A stretch of 64,000 bases of DNA from Dryocosmus kuriphilus (GCA_038277395.1 CM076192.1:53057119-53121118); one strand, 5' to 3'; shown: positions 1 to 10,072, counted from the first letter of the stretch. Translations and numbers: made by a program. The notes: a model not told the origin generated them from the sequence alone.

Positions 1-509
1 GGTGCGGATACGGACAGATTTTTGTCCGTAATGAATTGAAATAATTGCTTTCCGGTCTTGTTAGTTGTTCTGCTATTCCAAGCTAGATGTTTCGCGTTGA
101 AGTCGCCTGCAGCAATAACCGAGGGTGCAAGTTTAAAAATTTTACTGGAATCATTTTTCGTAAATGATTTAGAGCAAGTTTTGTATATCGAGACGATAGC
201 GTACGGATTTCCATGTATTTTTATTCGAATAGCATTAGCTTCGAGAGTTTCTAGTTCGGGTATTATTAGTTCATGATGCTCAATATTTTCGTGAATTAAA
301 ATGGCGGTTCCCCTATTAGTGTTGCTCCTGTAAGATTTATAGCCACGTATAAGATTGACACGTAGGGATTCGCGGAGTAAAGTTTCGCTGAGCAGGCATA
401 TGTTTATACTATTTTGATGGAGATAAGTAGCTAATTAATGTCTTTTTTTATAGAAACCTTATGCGTTCCAAAAAATAATTTTTAATACGTTATTACTGGA
501 GGTGGCCAT
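1..509 (-). pseudogene. ORF2 endonuclease domain, N-terminal part, two nonsense codons
   Basis: Reading the minus strand from an ATG at 509 gives the beginning of an apurinic-like (AP) endonuclease: an N-terminal IIFWNA block, then INICLLSETLL near 400, NRGTAILIH near 320 and the catalytic-region motif GDFNAKHLAWNSR near 60-90. This domain nicks target DNA for target-primed reverse transcription. Two in-frame TAA codons (459-461 and 435-437) interrupt it just after the start, while the rest of the frame is open to the window edge. The RT domain would lie outside the window. The family call rests on motif order and on the neighbouring ORF1. Confidence 0.8.
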
Positions 510-750
510 GTTCGATAGCGAGTGTTAATATATTATTTATAATCTCAGCGATTGAATTTATTGTTTCGGTTAGATTTATTTTTCCCCTCATTATATCGGT
601 GTTCAAGGCCGTGGCGCGATTTAAAAGGCTTATTAAGTTTATTTTTATTATTTGGGATGGAGCAGTGTGAGTAGGCGCGGCTACTGGAGTGACTCTAGTC
701 TGTGGAGTAGTTTTTAATGAGACGTTGGATGTTTTAACTTGTGTATTATT
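510..750 (-). other. Spacer between LINE ORF1 and ORF2
   Basis: 240 bases between the ORF1 stop and the ORF2 ATG. I see no ORF of note. Jockey elements usually have closely spaced or overlapping ORFs, so the length may reflect an early stop in ORF1 rather than a real spacer. Confidence 0.4.
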
Positions 751-1905
751 TTACAGTGTTTTAGTTGACTGCCTAGGTTTAGAATTGATCGCGCTTGGCT
801 TAGATTGTGTCGCAGACGCTACAATTGTGCTGAAAAGCGATACATTTTGCGGGGGGGGGGGGGGGGGGTTTAAAACGGGGGGTGTCTGCTTTTGCGGAGA
901 GCTTTGCATCGGCGTAATCTGTGGAGTAGGCTCTTTATTTTGAGTTACTACATTTTTTACTTTTTTGACATCTGAGATTTTTAATTTATTTTTGTTTTGT
1001 TTACGACTGGAGTTTTGATTTCTGGAGGCTTTCTTAAACGCAGAACAGCCTCGATAGTTGGCGGGATGATCTTCCGAGCAGTTAGCGCAAGTGGCCGGAG
1101 CTTGCGGGTCTTTTTTGCAGCTTGAGCTACGGTGCGAGCCTCCACATTTGACGCAACGTGGGGTAGCGTGGCACATGTCGGAAACATGGTAGAATCTCTG
1201 GCAGTTGAAGCACTGAGAGGTTTCCTTTGGCTTAACATAGGGCTCCACTTTTATTTTTATAAACGCTAGGGACTGTAGGTTTAGAAGGTCTTTTGCCTGC
1301 GGCGAATTTGGGACCGTAAGAAGAATCATAGGCAGGGCTTTTCTAGATTGTCGGTTTCTCATCCGGCTGATAGTAGTGACTGTATATCCTTCTTCCTGTA
1401 GTTCAGCAAGTACTGAATCTTCAGGGAGAGAAATCGGGATATTTCTAATGACGAGTTTAACAGGGGGTGATTCTATGTTCTTGTACAAGTAGTACTCGAA
1501 TCCTTCCTTTTCTAAGTTTGAAATGACTGTCCGGTAGTCCTCTAAGTAGGAAACGCGAACGGAGTAGATGTTGGAGCCCACGTTATAGACTATGGGCTTA
1601 AATTGGGTCGATTTTTTCAACAGTTTATGCAGGACGGTGTAGGGATGATTGGCCTCATTCACTAGCACATTTGTGGGGGGAATTTTGCCCAGCCCTGATT
1701 TTACTTGGGTGGTCTTGGCGCTTGAACCCGATGGTACATTCCGTCTAACTGAATCGGGCGTGCATGAAGGGGACATGCTTATAATGGACGTCCTTGACGT
1801 CTTACTGCTTCCATCGATGGAAGTAGCGGATTGCCGTCGTCGCTTCCTTGATGACGCGATGGTGAAGCCATCGTCGTCCATCTTTTCTTCGTGCTCCAGA
1901 GGCAT
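751..1905 (-). CDS. LINE ORF1, gag-like zinc-knuckle nucleic-acid-binding protein
   Basis: An open frame of 384 residues. The N-terminus is basic and Ser-rich (SRKRRRQS near residue 20). The middle contains a PRE/C2HC-like region (residues about 85-200, e.g. PVKLVIRNIPISLPEDSVLAEL). Then come zinc knuckles: CFNCQRFYHVSDMCHATPRC near residue 232, CVKCGGSHRSSSC about 20 residues later and CANCSEDHPANYRGC after that. The tail is Pro/Gln-rich. Such proteins bind element RNA and form ribonucleoprotein particles. The start ATG follows a plausible leader; the next downstream gene is the element's ORF2. A run of 18 G (C on the coding strand) encodes the polyproline stretch and makes the C-terminal frame sensitive to length errors. 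Confidence 0.85.
   Translation of the reverse strand: MPLEHEEKMDDDGFTIASSRKRRRQSATSIDGSSKTSRTSIISMSPSCTPDSVRRNVPSGSSAKTTQVKSGLGKIPPTNVLVNEANHPYTVLHKLLKKSTQFKPIVYNVGSNIYSVRVSYLEDYRTVISNLEKEGFEYYLYKNIESPPVKLVIRNIPISLPEDSVLAELQEEGYTVTTISRMRNRQSRKALPMILLTVPNSPQAKDLLNLQSLAFIKIKVEPYVKPKETSQCFNCQRFYHVSDMCHATPRCVKCGGSHRSSSCKKDPQAPATCANCSEDHPANYRGCSAFKKASRNQNSSRKQNKNKLKISDVKKVKNVVTQNKEPTPQITPMQSSPQKQTPPVLNPPPPPPQNVSLFSTIVASATQSKPSAINSKPRQSTKTL
851..868. repeat. G18 homopolymer
   Basis: Eighteen consecutive G on the plus strand, inside ORF1, where it encodes Pro residues on the minus strand. Its length is likely unstable or misread. Confidence 0.9.
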
Positions 1906-2170
1906 AGTGCCTCCGAGCCGCCTTCCTGGCGTTGGGGTAGAGTTACAATGAGATTTTTCTTCGTCGTTTTAAAACCCTGACTTGCACAATCTTGCTACAA
2001 AGAGTACATGCAAGGTTAACTCAGGTTGATTCGTAGTTTTATTAACGATGGCTGGGCTTGCGAGCACGCGAAGTATACCAACGCCTACAAAGCAACTTGA
2101 ACTTTGCCTTACCCCTAAGGTGGCCGTGCAACGAACCCAAAAAGGTCTGATACTCTCGAGTGCTTTTACA
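1906..2170 (-). other. Probable 5' UTR of the Jockey-like element
   Basis: Relatively GC-rich sequence immediately upstream of ORF1 with no other coding signal. Jockey-type elements carry an internal pol II promoter in this position; no specific motif was established here. Confidence 0.4.
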
Positions 2171-2229
2171 ATTTTCTATCTTATAGCTACACTGAATTTC
2201 AATTTTTAATTTTAACACTGATTAAACAT

Positions 2230-2465
2230 GCTTGAATAACAAAATTATTCATCAATCGATGATAAATTCAATACGCTTGGGCAGTATTGAGCAGAAACGA
2301 TCTTTCTTGACAATCGTACGAAAAGCAGTCTTTCGATCTCAATGTCGATCAATCGATCAATCGATAGACCAGAATCGATATAAATCGAATCTCAATCGAT
2401 CTCCGGCTGAGAAACAGAACGAGAATCGTGAGCGAATCGTAATCGATGATTACGATTTCAATCAG
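2230..2465. promoter_or_regulatory. Cluster of ATCGAT motifs
   Basis: At least six ATCGAT hexamers plus variants (including ATCGATAG and AATCGATA) occur within about 210 bases, far above chance. ATCGAT is the core of the DREF/BEAF-type site TATCGATA known in Drosophila, but it can equally be a degenerate simple repeat. No gene start is adjacent. Confidence 0.35.
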
Positions 2466-2905
2466 CGCCATAGCAGAAGTGACTCCACACGCTTCTCCGT
2501 TTCTCCACCCCGGGCACTTGCATATATTCTCTTATCCCCTCCAACCGGTTCATGCACGTAGCTAATAAACACGTCGTCTCATGTTTCAAGCAACGAAAAA
2601 TATCCTTCTTTGAGCTCAGAGTTGGTGATTCTCACGGGTGGGACCTGTCGAGTGCCAGCGGACACGCGAAAAACTTGCGATTTGGCGCAACGCATGCAGG
2701 TGTGACAATGGTTTTCTTATCGCACTCGGGAACCTTTTTCGGGGGCCCAAGATTCAAAAATAGGAGCGGGCGGGATTTGTCCTCGCAATAATCTGCACCT
2801 CGAATGCCATTCGCGATGATTGTCAATTTCCCCTCTACCACGTGAAACAAATATTATTTTCCGTTTATTTGAATAAGGGAGGAACCAACAGTTATCATAC
2901 TATCA
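2466..2905. other. No gene recognised
   Basis: Moderately GC-rich sequence with short overlapping frames on both strands. I recognise no domain. It may be a remnant of the LTR element whose gag lies next to it. Confidence 0.4.
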
Positions 2906-3609
2906 TTAGTGACACCATTGATAATAATGCTGTCGTAAGTGTCGATCAGAGTTCCAGGCAGGAGCTGGGTCCCGTGGCTCCGAGCCGTGATGTTCGGACA
3001 TATCCTTGACGCTCAAGTGTGTCTGATGTATGACACTGATAGCCTCATCGAGCGTTTTCGGATTTGAACTCGATACGCGAATCTCGATACTCCCGTGGAT
3101 AAACTGATCACGCGCTTGGTTGTTGACGAATTTCATATGAGTCTCAAACTCGGCGACTGAATATTTCTCGCTCATCGAAGACTTAAGGCTCTTTACGAGT
3201 TTTTTTGACTCACCTGCCATATTCCAAGGGGCTCTCATAACGCCCCATTTTTACTCGACCCAACTCCGCGAGATAGTGGCTTGTGGAATACTTTTTTTAA
3301 ACCCAAATGGTACTTGAAATGATCAGAAAGTTCCTTTATGGTTTGGAAAGTGCTTCCCTCACACAGGTTACCGGCTTTCAACTTAGCCGAAAGTCCCCGA
3401 ACGAACCGACTTTCTGTCACTTCGGCAGCGAGAAGGTGAGCATTTTCAGCTTCCTGACTGAACCTGCGTAACTCGGAAGGAGTACTGTCAAATAATGGCA
3501 CGGTTACGTAAGCCGATTGTAAAGCAAAATGCTCCGACATTTTTGACATCGTGTCCAGAATGGCCTGCGCGTCTTGAGCCATGATTGTAACGGGGCACAA
3601 CACTTTCAA
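2906..3609 (-). pseudogene. LTR-retrotransposon gag-like protein, frameshifted
   Basis: Two minus-strand frames join at about 3235. The N-terminal piece (3609 to 3235) has a helical capsid-like region with FDSTPSELRRFSQEAENA and FVRGLSAKLKAGN, followed by TFQTIKELSDHFKYHL. The C-terminal piece (3238 to 2906) continues with FETHMKFVNNQARDQFIHG and a PKTLDEAISVIHQTH segment. This order (target-binding helix, FVRGL, then FIHGI...PKTLEEAI) is typical of Ty3/gypsy-type retrotransposon Gag, which forms the particle. No nucleocapsid knuckle, protease or RT follows, so the element is truncated. The join is a frameshift near NGAL. Assignment is by motif resemblance only. Confidence 0.6.
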
Positions 3610-3757
3610 CGCATGAGTAAAATAAAATCAACGTGTTTATTGCTAATAACTTCGCGGGAAGAAAAGAATTTCCTTTATCGTCATACAGAAAGATGCTTAT
3701 TAATTTAACGATTAAACGAACCTACCTAAGTGAAGTTCTATCGTAATTGTATGAAGC

Positions 3758-3892
3758 GCCTCCTCCGAAAAGATCACCAAACGTAGTACCCTGACTTCAG
3801 CTCAGAAGGCCACATATTTAAAGTAAGAACTAAAAAATTTATTAGTTGCTTACTTAACTCTGGTACAATATTCAGTCCACACGATCTTCATT
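3758..3892. repeat. DIRS inverted terminal repeat, 3' side
   Basis: About 135 bases whose reverse complement occurs at 8735-8866. Shared core strings include AGATCACCAAACGTAG, AGAAGGCCACATATTTAAAG and CAGTCCACACGATCTTCATT, with a few mismatches and small indels. Confidence 0.9.
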
Positions 3893-3962
3893 ATTTAAAG
3901 AACTACCGATATGACCGTAAGGGTCTAAAAGTATATTTAGTAAGGGTTATTATAAGGATGGG

Positions 3963-4080
3963 ACTGATCTTTTCGGAGGTGGCACTTTATACAATTACGA
4001 TAGAACTTCACTTAGGTAAGTTAGTTTAATCCTTAAATTGTATTTCGCGCCTTCTCCTTCAAGATCACCAAACGTAGATG
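3963..4080. repeat. DIRS internal complementary region
   Basis: Bases 3965-4021 are the reverse complement of 3713-3770 (shared GAAGTTCTATCGTAATTGTA). Bases 4027-4078 match the reverse complement of 8841-8890 (shared TTGTATTTCGCG and AAGATCACCAAACGTAG). It thus brings the two outer ends together. In DIRS elements the ICR templates end-joining during circularisation. It sits just inside the 3' ITR, as in known DIRS elements. Confidence 0.87.
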
Positions 4081-4181
4081 TTTAAAGGTAAGTATCGGGA
4101 GAATAAGAATTTTTTTTTTACCATTTTAATAACTCAAATATGAAGATTTGGAAACATTATAATATAGATTACGTTGATTTT

Positions 4182-4990
4182 GTATTTAAAGTAGATCTTG
4201 CAAAATTGTACAATCTTCAACAATTTTTCCATTGTAAAATTTTGCAAAGACGTTCGAAGAATGAGTCCAACCTGCTGTTTTGTAAATCAAGTCAATGGAG
4301 ACTCCCTTTATACTAGCATTATACCTCGAAGCATGTCTTGTACTATGCGCAGAGAACTTAGAGGTATCTATACTACTCAAACGAAGAATTTCTTTGATCC
4401 ATCTACTCAGCGATTGCTTGCAAACTGCCCTGTGAAGTTTTTTCCAAGAAATGAATAACCTTGATGTTTTATCGCTAATTACTTTTGTGCGATTAATATA
4501 TTCAATGAGCTCAGAAGCTACGCAAATCGAGGGATCTTCTTTGAAAAAAAGGGAGAACTAAATTCGCTTGAAAATTAATTTCTGAAGTTTTTAGAATGGT
4601 TGGAATTTTAACTTCAATTTGACCACTAGATCTTTCAATGTTATTTATGTCAATTGCCTCCAAAGTTTGTATCCTGTGACTAGTTTTGAGAGCCAAAAGC
4701 ATCACAACTTTATAAGATAAATTTTGTAGAGAAATTTCATTATTTGTAAACCATTTAGAGACAAAATCCAGGACAATTTTTGGATCCCAAGTACGATCAT
4801 ATTTAGGACGAGGAGGTCGATTTTTCGCAACATCGTTGCAAAAACGTTTTAACATCACGTTGTTCACCTAACTCCGAACCCCAAATTAAGGCAATAGCTG
4901 ACCTAAGTAAATTTATAGATCCATAAAAGGCATCTTTATTCACTTCGCTTGTCAAAAATCTCAAAGTATGTGGAATTTTGGCTGTAAAAA
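4182..4990 (-). pseudogene. DIRS tyrosine recombinase
   Basis: Two pieces in different frames. The N-terminal piece (4867 to 4511) contains WDPKIVLDFVSKW and the first catalytic Arg in LKTSHRIQTLEAIDI. The C-terminal piece (continuing through 4510 to 4186) contains HSTRHASRYNA (the H-x-x-R box) and IYKTAGWTHSSNVFAKFYN with the nucleophilic Tyr. Together they show the R-H-R-Y tetrad of phage-integrase-type recombinases. The frame changes by one base in the T-run just before 4540 and the reading then continues through 4381-4510 without a stop. The enzyme would integrate the circular cDNA. The region upstream to about 4990 reads as a degraded N-terminus. Confidence 0.8.
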
Positions 4991-5040
4991 CTAGTGTATC
5001 CGTAAGATGACAGAAGTTCCACCACTTCTTGAGCGCTGAA

Positions 5041-7071
5041 TCATATGGACGTAAACTTGAAGCAGATATAGAGAAGTAATACTAATTTCACTAGTATCAG
5101 AAGAAAATCCTTTTGAGGATAATGCTTGTTTGATAAGATCCCTCCCACCAGGGAAAGCTGGGCATGAAGCAGGTGAGGTTTGCTGTCAGACGAAGAAAGA
5201 AAATTTAAATCTGGTCTAAAAATTATGGGTGACATTTCAAACATTGTCATACACCGCGTGAACCACGGTTATGATGGCCAATATGGATCTGTCACTAATC
5301 CTTTAGCTTTATCATTTTCAATTTTCTTTAATACTTTTGGGATTAATGAAAATGGAGGGAATGCATAAAAGAAAAACTTTTCCCAGTCTAAGTTAAAAGC
5401 ATCAACTGCAAAAGAACCAGGATCTTTTTTCCATGAAACATAATTTTTACACTTAGTATTAATACGGCTAGCAAACAAATCCACTTCCGGGTACCCAAAA
5501 CCTTTTACCCAATTGATTAAAAGCTCTTGAAGATAAACTAAACTCAGTTTCAGGTTCTAATCGACGAGATTCATAATCTACGATTATATTTTCTTTTGAA
5601 CTGATGTAGGAAGCAAAAATGAAAATATTTCTATTTTCACACCATTTCCACATAAGTTTAGAAACGAAATTAAGGTTTTCATATTGAATAATTCCATCCA
5701 TCCGGTTGATGTAAGCTATAGCTGTCGTATTATTAATACATAAAACTAGATCACAATTAAATAGGTTACTGGCAAAACATTTTAAACCAAAAAATGCCCC
5801 CTGTAAGTCCAAAAAATTAATTGGGTTATTCCGTTCTTGAATATTCCAAAAACCATGAGCTTTTTTACCACCACAGTATGCACCCCAACATGTAAGTGAT
5901 GCATCTGAAAAAATCTCTAATATATATTTAGGACTTTTAATTCTTGGCATAAAGACTTTAACAATATTTTGTTTCTACCAATTAAAATCATGACTAATTG
6001 AGGAAGATAATGTGATTGGCGCTTCATAATTACCCTGGCTTTTTCTAAAGCAAGAAATTTTTTCCGTTCAAAGTTTTTTATATATGCCCAACCGTATTTA
6101 GCCGCAGGGCATAACGAACTAAAAATTCCAACAAAAGAAGCAAAATCTCTGATTTTATGGTGGGAATTAACTTTGAATTTATTGAGAAGATTAAGTGTAT
6201 TCGTGACTTTTGTCTCTGGTAACTCGATTTTCATGTCAACAGAATTTAAAATAAAACCTAAAAATTGTTGTTTTTTTAACGGTTCCAGCTTACTTTTTGT
6301 TATATTAGTAATAAAACCAAGACTTTCGGATAAAGTAATTGTAACTTGAGCATTAGAAAAACATTCTTGTTCCGAATAAACAATTAGCAAAATATCATCT
6401 ATATAAACAACAGAAGAGTAAACTTTTCCTCTTAAAAAAGATACGATCGGTTTCAATAACTTAGTAAAGACGTAAGGCCCGGTACTTAATCCAAATGGCA
6501 GACAATTGAATTCATATGATATACCTTTGAATATAAATCTTAAATATTTTTTGTAAGACGGTTTAATAGAAACCAGATAATAAACATCTTTTAAATCTGC
6601 AGTAACCATAAAGCAAATAAATCGTAATAAGTCTCGAGCATTTCGTATATCTTCTAATTTAAAATGCTCATTTTTGATAAACTGATTTAATTTTTTAAGA
6701 TTTATAATAAATCGACTAGAAACATCTGGTTTAGGAATAAGAAATATCCTTGAAATGAATTGACCATCACATCCCTGACAGCGTTGAATAGCACCTTTTT
6801 TTAAAAGTTCATTGGTGTGCGTATTCATTTGAGATAATTCAATCTTAGATCAACACGGTTCCTTTGGTATTGACGATTGTCTGCTTGTATCAATAAAAGA
6901 AATCTCATAAACACTTATCCAATTCAAAATATTTCTACCAGGGAAAAATTTTCCCCATATAGGCAGAAAATAATTTAAACGCCCCGCAAAAGCATTTACC
7001 GTTTCAGTTAACGACGCTTCTTGAAGGAGATTGCCCCCCCCCCCCCACCCTGTTTTTTCATCGGCTGACAT
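5041..7071 (-). pseudogene. DIRS pol: RT, RNase H and methyltransferase-like domain
   Basis: Domains run 5' to 3' on the minus strand. The N-terminal linker (7071 to 6850) has GRLNYFLPIWGKF and ILNWISVYEISF, typical of DIRS pol starts. The RT (6828 to 5917) has RFIINLKKLNQF, CLPFGLSTGPYVF and the catalytic YIDDILLI. The RNase H (5950 to 5468) starts with FSDASLTCWGAYC, has an LDLQGAFFGLKCF helix with Gln where the catalytic Glu is usually found, and keeps the INNTTAIAYINR region. The Dam-like segment (5484 to 5041) starts with DLFASRINTKC, then AVDAFNLDW, AFPPFSLIPKVL and DPYWPS. Reverse transcription and strand removal are the expected roles. Breaks: a TGA at 6847-6849 between linker and RT, a frame change at about 5950-5917, another near 5480 and a stop near 5265. 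The gene is therefore inactive. Confidence 0.85.
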
Positions 7072-8266
7072 GACGGTACGAAGAGGATTTCGGAAGCTGG
7101 CTGTATGATTTGCGTTACCGATGTCAACAGCTGTTGATTGTATGGATGACGTCGGGGACTCTTCAAATTTTTTGGAGTTTTTGGAGTAAAATTTATCGAA
7201 GACTTACTTAGTAGAGGGTTTAAGATCTTTAGAAGAACGTTCAAGAGACTTAGCCGATTTCAAGGTATCACGAAGATCTTTACCAAATAACCATTCATCC
7301 GCCATAGTAGCATTCAATGTCTCCTTCATAGTAGCATTGAAGTTAGAAGAAATAATTAGTCTTCTTGTCAATGTTTCGTCACGTTGAAGATCAACTAAAG
7401 TGCGCCCCATATCACTCAGGTTGGAAATTAAAGTGAGAGAATCTAAAGAGATACCCTTTAGGAGATTTGATAACATAGAGCCCAACGTAGATAAGCAGAC
7501 AGAAACATTCTTTTGCTTATCAGCTATTTTGTTGTCTCTGATTATGATCGGACCTAAAACAGAAGCTTTAATTTCAGCATTCAGCTTTGGAGGTTCAAAA
7601 ATTATAGAATTTTCCGGAGTGAGGTGTTTTTTGAAAAGACTCTTCTTTTCTTCCTCTGGTAAACCTTCTTTAATAATATCTTCCCATCGGGGAATGATAT
7701 CTTTATATGAAGAGCAGGAGCACTTTGATTATCTGCATTTAAACGTGTACCCATAGCTTTTAAAATATCTGCACCAAGAACCTGTTCACTTGATTTTTCT
7801 GTATTTGCAACAGATTTACCTGTTAATGAATTGGTACTCGTTGAAGCTCCAGATTGAATATCAGCAGATGCTGGGAAAGAAGTAGAAGCATATGCAAGTG
7901 GCTCACTAGAAGAAGTTTACTCCGTTGATTGTAAAATAACAGGTAGAGTTGATGGTGAATTCGCAGGTAAATTAACCGTTGGATTAACTAACGAAGGATC
8001 TGAACTGGCAGACGTAGCGACTAATGGAGAGATTCTAACATTGTTAGAAATCTTTGATAGTTGCGAGGACAGAATCGAATTAATGTCTAAAACTGGAGTT
8101 GTTCTAACTCTTGATGGAGACTTCGAATAACGTCGACTTCGATGAGCAGAACTATTACGATTGCGGTGGGGACGATGTGAATGATGATATGAACGATGAC
8201 GAGAACTAACAATCGATTTTGACCTATTTGATCTTAATCGAGATCAAGATCGAGGTCTAGATTTAT
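7010..8266 (-). pseudogene. DIRS gag, second exon
   Basis: The exon starts after a TTATTACAG acceptor (8267-8275). It opens with an Arg/Ser-rich domain (RSNRSKSIVSSRHRS, then HRPHRNRNSSAHRSRRYS) and a low-complexity Ser/Pro region. The gag core follows at 7485 to 7204, with MGSMLSNLLKGISLDSLTL and LTRRLIISSNF. RS-rich tails followed by a helical core are common in DIRS gag. In-frame stops are TGA 8244-8246 (a likely CGA to TGA change) and TAA 7917-7919. The frame runs on into the C13 tract and overlaps the start of pol. Function is inferred from position. Confidence 0.65.
7034..7046. repeat. C13 homopolymer at the gag/pol overlap
   Basis: Thirteen C on the plus strand (G on the coding strand), located where the end of the gag frame and the start of the pol frame overlap. 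The length is probably variable. Confidence 0.85.
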
Positions 8267-8567
8267 CTGTAATAAACAAATAAATATTTTAGGAATTTAT
8301 CTCATTTACAATCAAAATTTATTGGTCATAATTAATAAATTGTACTTGACAATAATTAATTATAGAAAATATGAAGTGACTTGCACTATAAACCAATAAA
8401 ATATTTTAATGAAAACTTGTTCATTTTATACAAATAATTGTAATAAAAGACTTTGCTTGAACGTACAAAGACCTTACTTGAAGCGAATAAAAAGCATCAA
8501 CTCATTCAAGAATATAAATGACATGTCACCTACTTAAATGTCACTAGTTTTTTTTTTTTTTACTTAC
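8267..8567 (-). other. Intron within DIRS gag
   Basis: Donor GTAAGT (from 8567) and acceptor TTATTACAG (ending 8267) frame 301 AT-rich bases. Splicing joins the short first exon, ending after codon 33 plus one base, to the RS-rich exon in frame. This is inferred from consensus and frame continuity only. Confidence 0.6.
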
Positions 8568-8667
8568 AATGCTTTTTACGTAGGGATTTAATTTCATCCT
8601 TTTGTCGATCTAATTTTCTTTTTAATTTTCGTATTTCAGCAGCAACATCCAAATCTTGATTGTTCAT
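8568..8667 (-). CDS. DIRS gag, first exon (33 codons)
   Basis: ATG at 8667. The peptide begins MNNQDLDVAAEIRKLKRK and continues LDRQKDEIKSLRKKH: a strongly charged, heptad-like helix that could form a coiled coil. The frame would stop seven bases after the exon at an intronic TAA, so it makes sense only if spliced to the RS-rich exon. It sits 68 bases inside the 5' ITR, the normal position for the first ORF. It is too short for ordinary ORF calling. Confidence 0.6.
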
Positions 8668-8734
8668 AATATTATGTTAATTATTAAAGAGCGTTAAAAA
8701 AAATACGTGGCTTTCTTTGAGCACAAAGAAAAGG

Positions 8735-8866
8735 AATGAAGATCGTGTGGACTGAATATAGTACCAGATTTAAGTAAGCAACTAATAAAATTTTAGTTCT
8801 TACTTTAAATATGTGGCCTTCTGAGTTGAAGTCAGGGTACTACGTTTGGTGATCTTGAAGGAGGAG
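8735..8866. repeat. DIRS inverted terminal repeat, 5' side
   Basis: Reverse complement of 3758-3892 (see that entry). It continues outward to about 8890 with sequence that matches only the internal complementary region. Confidence 0.9.
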
Positions 8867-8892
8867 ACGCGAAATACAACTAAAGGGTTAAA

Positions 8893-9750
8893 AAACAATT
8901 ATTGAAGCTAAAAGAATGTTTTCGAAGTCTCTCGAGCGGTTGAAAGACCTAGGTAAGTGGGTATTATCCTATTAAAGGGAGTTCCACCTTTTTTTGCAAT
9001 TAATTAAGTAATAAGTAAAACAGGAAAGTAAAAAAATATAATTCTAATTTATTCTAGGCAGTAGCAAGCCTTGATTTTATAATTAAGGAGATAAAAACGA
9101 ACGGCAAAGTAAATCCATTGTAAAGGCAATAGTAAACTTACATAAGAATTTGCCGAAATCCAGGGATGATCACCAAGTCGGGAAGCCAGGTTGAGCACAT
9201 TGAATTTAAGTTAAATAAAATCGGTGAAGTCTACCAAGACGGTACTCGGGTAAAAAAGAATTTGAGTAAAACTTGTATCTTCTTCTTCACGTGAAGAACT
9301 TCGGTATCGGAATTTGCGCCCCGCGCAATACTCGCGGCTTTGGTCGTTGTGTGTCCCAAAGGTTTAGATGTGAACCGAATCCTGGAAATCTACCCGATCT
9401 CTGACTGTCCAGTCAGAGTGAAGTCGAAAGATAAAGTGCACTGACAAAATGAGGAATCTCTTGTGATTAAGAGAGCTGCTTCTGCCCCTCCACTCTCAAC
9501 TTACACCTGGCAAGGCCAAAAGACAAGTAGTAGGGATATTTGGAAAATTCTAGAAACTAGTTCGAAAAACGCCCACCAGGACTGGTGGAGAGAAGAGTGG
9601 TAACGGATGTTGACGTCGTCAATGTTATTTGCAAAACCATTTTTGCTGACCCAGGGTAGCAGCTTGCTTAGAGCCCTGTTGTGTGGTTGCAATAAATGAC
9701 TGTCTGAATTAGTGTTCGGATAAGGCTCGAGACCGCCCGAGAGACAACTA
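8893..9750. other. No gene recognised
   Basis: About 850 bases between the DIRS element and the RTE tail. It contains one compact perfect hairpin (CTCTGACTG-TC-CAGTCAGAG near 9400) in a GC-richer stretch at 9300-9500, which could be the edge of another, unrecognised element. No domain could be read in any frame. Confidence 0.4.
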
Positions 9751-9752
9751 GC

Positions 9753-9795
<43 letters not shown>
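9753..9795. repeat. (ATT)n microsatellite, 3' tail of an RTE-like LINE
   Basis: Around fourteen ATT units, directly abutting the end of the LINE copy on the minus strand. Short microsatellite tails rather than poly(A) are normal for RTE-type LINEs. Confidence 0.85.
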
Positions 9796-10058
9796 TATAG
9801 TGTAGCTGTTCGAATTCGGGAGTTCATTGCATCAGCTAACCGGAACCGCCACGCATCTCTATCCTGTGCATCCTCCATCCAGTTTAAATAATCATGTCCT
9901 ATCCCTTTTAGATCGTCTCTTACGTTTTTCTCACATCTGTTTCTCGGTTTGCCTAGAGGTCTCTCACTAATCGGTTTCTCTCTTAAAACTTGCGCCACTA
10001 TTCTTTCGTTGCCCCTTCTTGCTGCATGTCCCACCCAGCTTAATTTGCGCGCTTTCAT
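9795..10058 (-). pseudogene. RTE-like C-terminal domain (copy A)
   Basis: MKARKLSWVGHAARRGNERI, then GKPRNRCEKNVRDDLKGIGH and DAQDRDAWRFRLADAMNSR, ending directly at the (ATT)n tail. Homologous to the end of copy B. It is separated from the RT by a frameshift near 10060. Confidence 0.83.
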
Positions 10059-10072
10059 TACTGTATTAATAT

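Larger units (their letters stand above)
1..2170 (-). mobile_element. Jockey-like non-LTR retrotransposon, 5' part (runs off the left edge)
   Basis: A minus-strand LINE whose 5' part lies in the window. The order is ORF1 (zinc-knuckle protein, 1905 to 751), a short gap, then ORF2 starting near 509 and leaving the window at position 1. ORF1 followed by an endonuclease with the motif GDFNAKHLAWNSR is the layout of Jockey-superfamily elements. The 5' boundary (about 2170) is estimated from where GC-richer sequence stops; no target-site duplication was seen. ORF2 carries stops, so this copy is dead even though ORF1 is open. Confidence 0.85.
3712..8892 (-). mobile_element. DIRS-like tyrosine-recombinase retrotransposon, structurally complete, coding-decayed
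   Basis: About 5.2 kb on the minus strand. It has inverted terminal repeats at both ends, an internal complementary region next to the 3' ITR, a spliced gag, an RT-RNase H-methyltransferase pol and a tyrosine recombinase. All are hallmarks of the DIRS order, which integrates through a recombinase acting on a circular intermediate instead of an integrase or endonuclease. Stops and frameshifts interrupt gag, pol and YR. The outer limits were set from where complementarity with the internal region ends and are accurate to about 10 bases. Confidence 0.88.

Noticed and set aside
1649..1951. 100-residue plus-strand ORF
   Set aside because: Antisense of the Jockey-like ORF1 N-terminus and leader.
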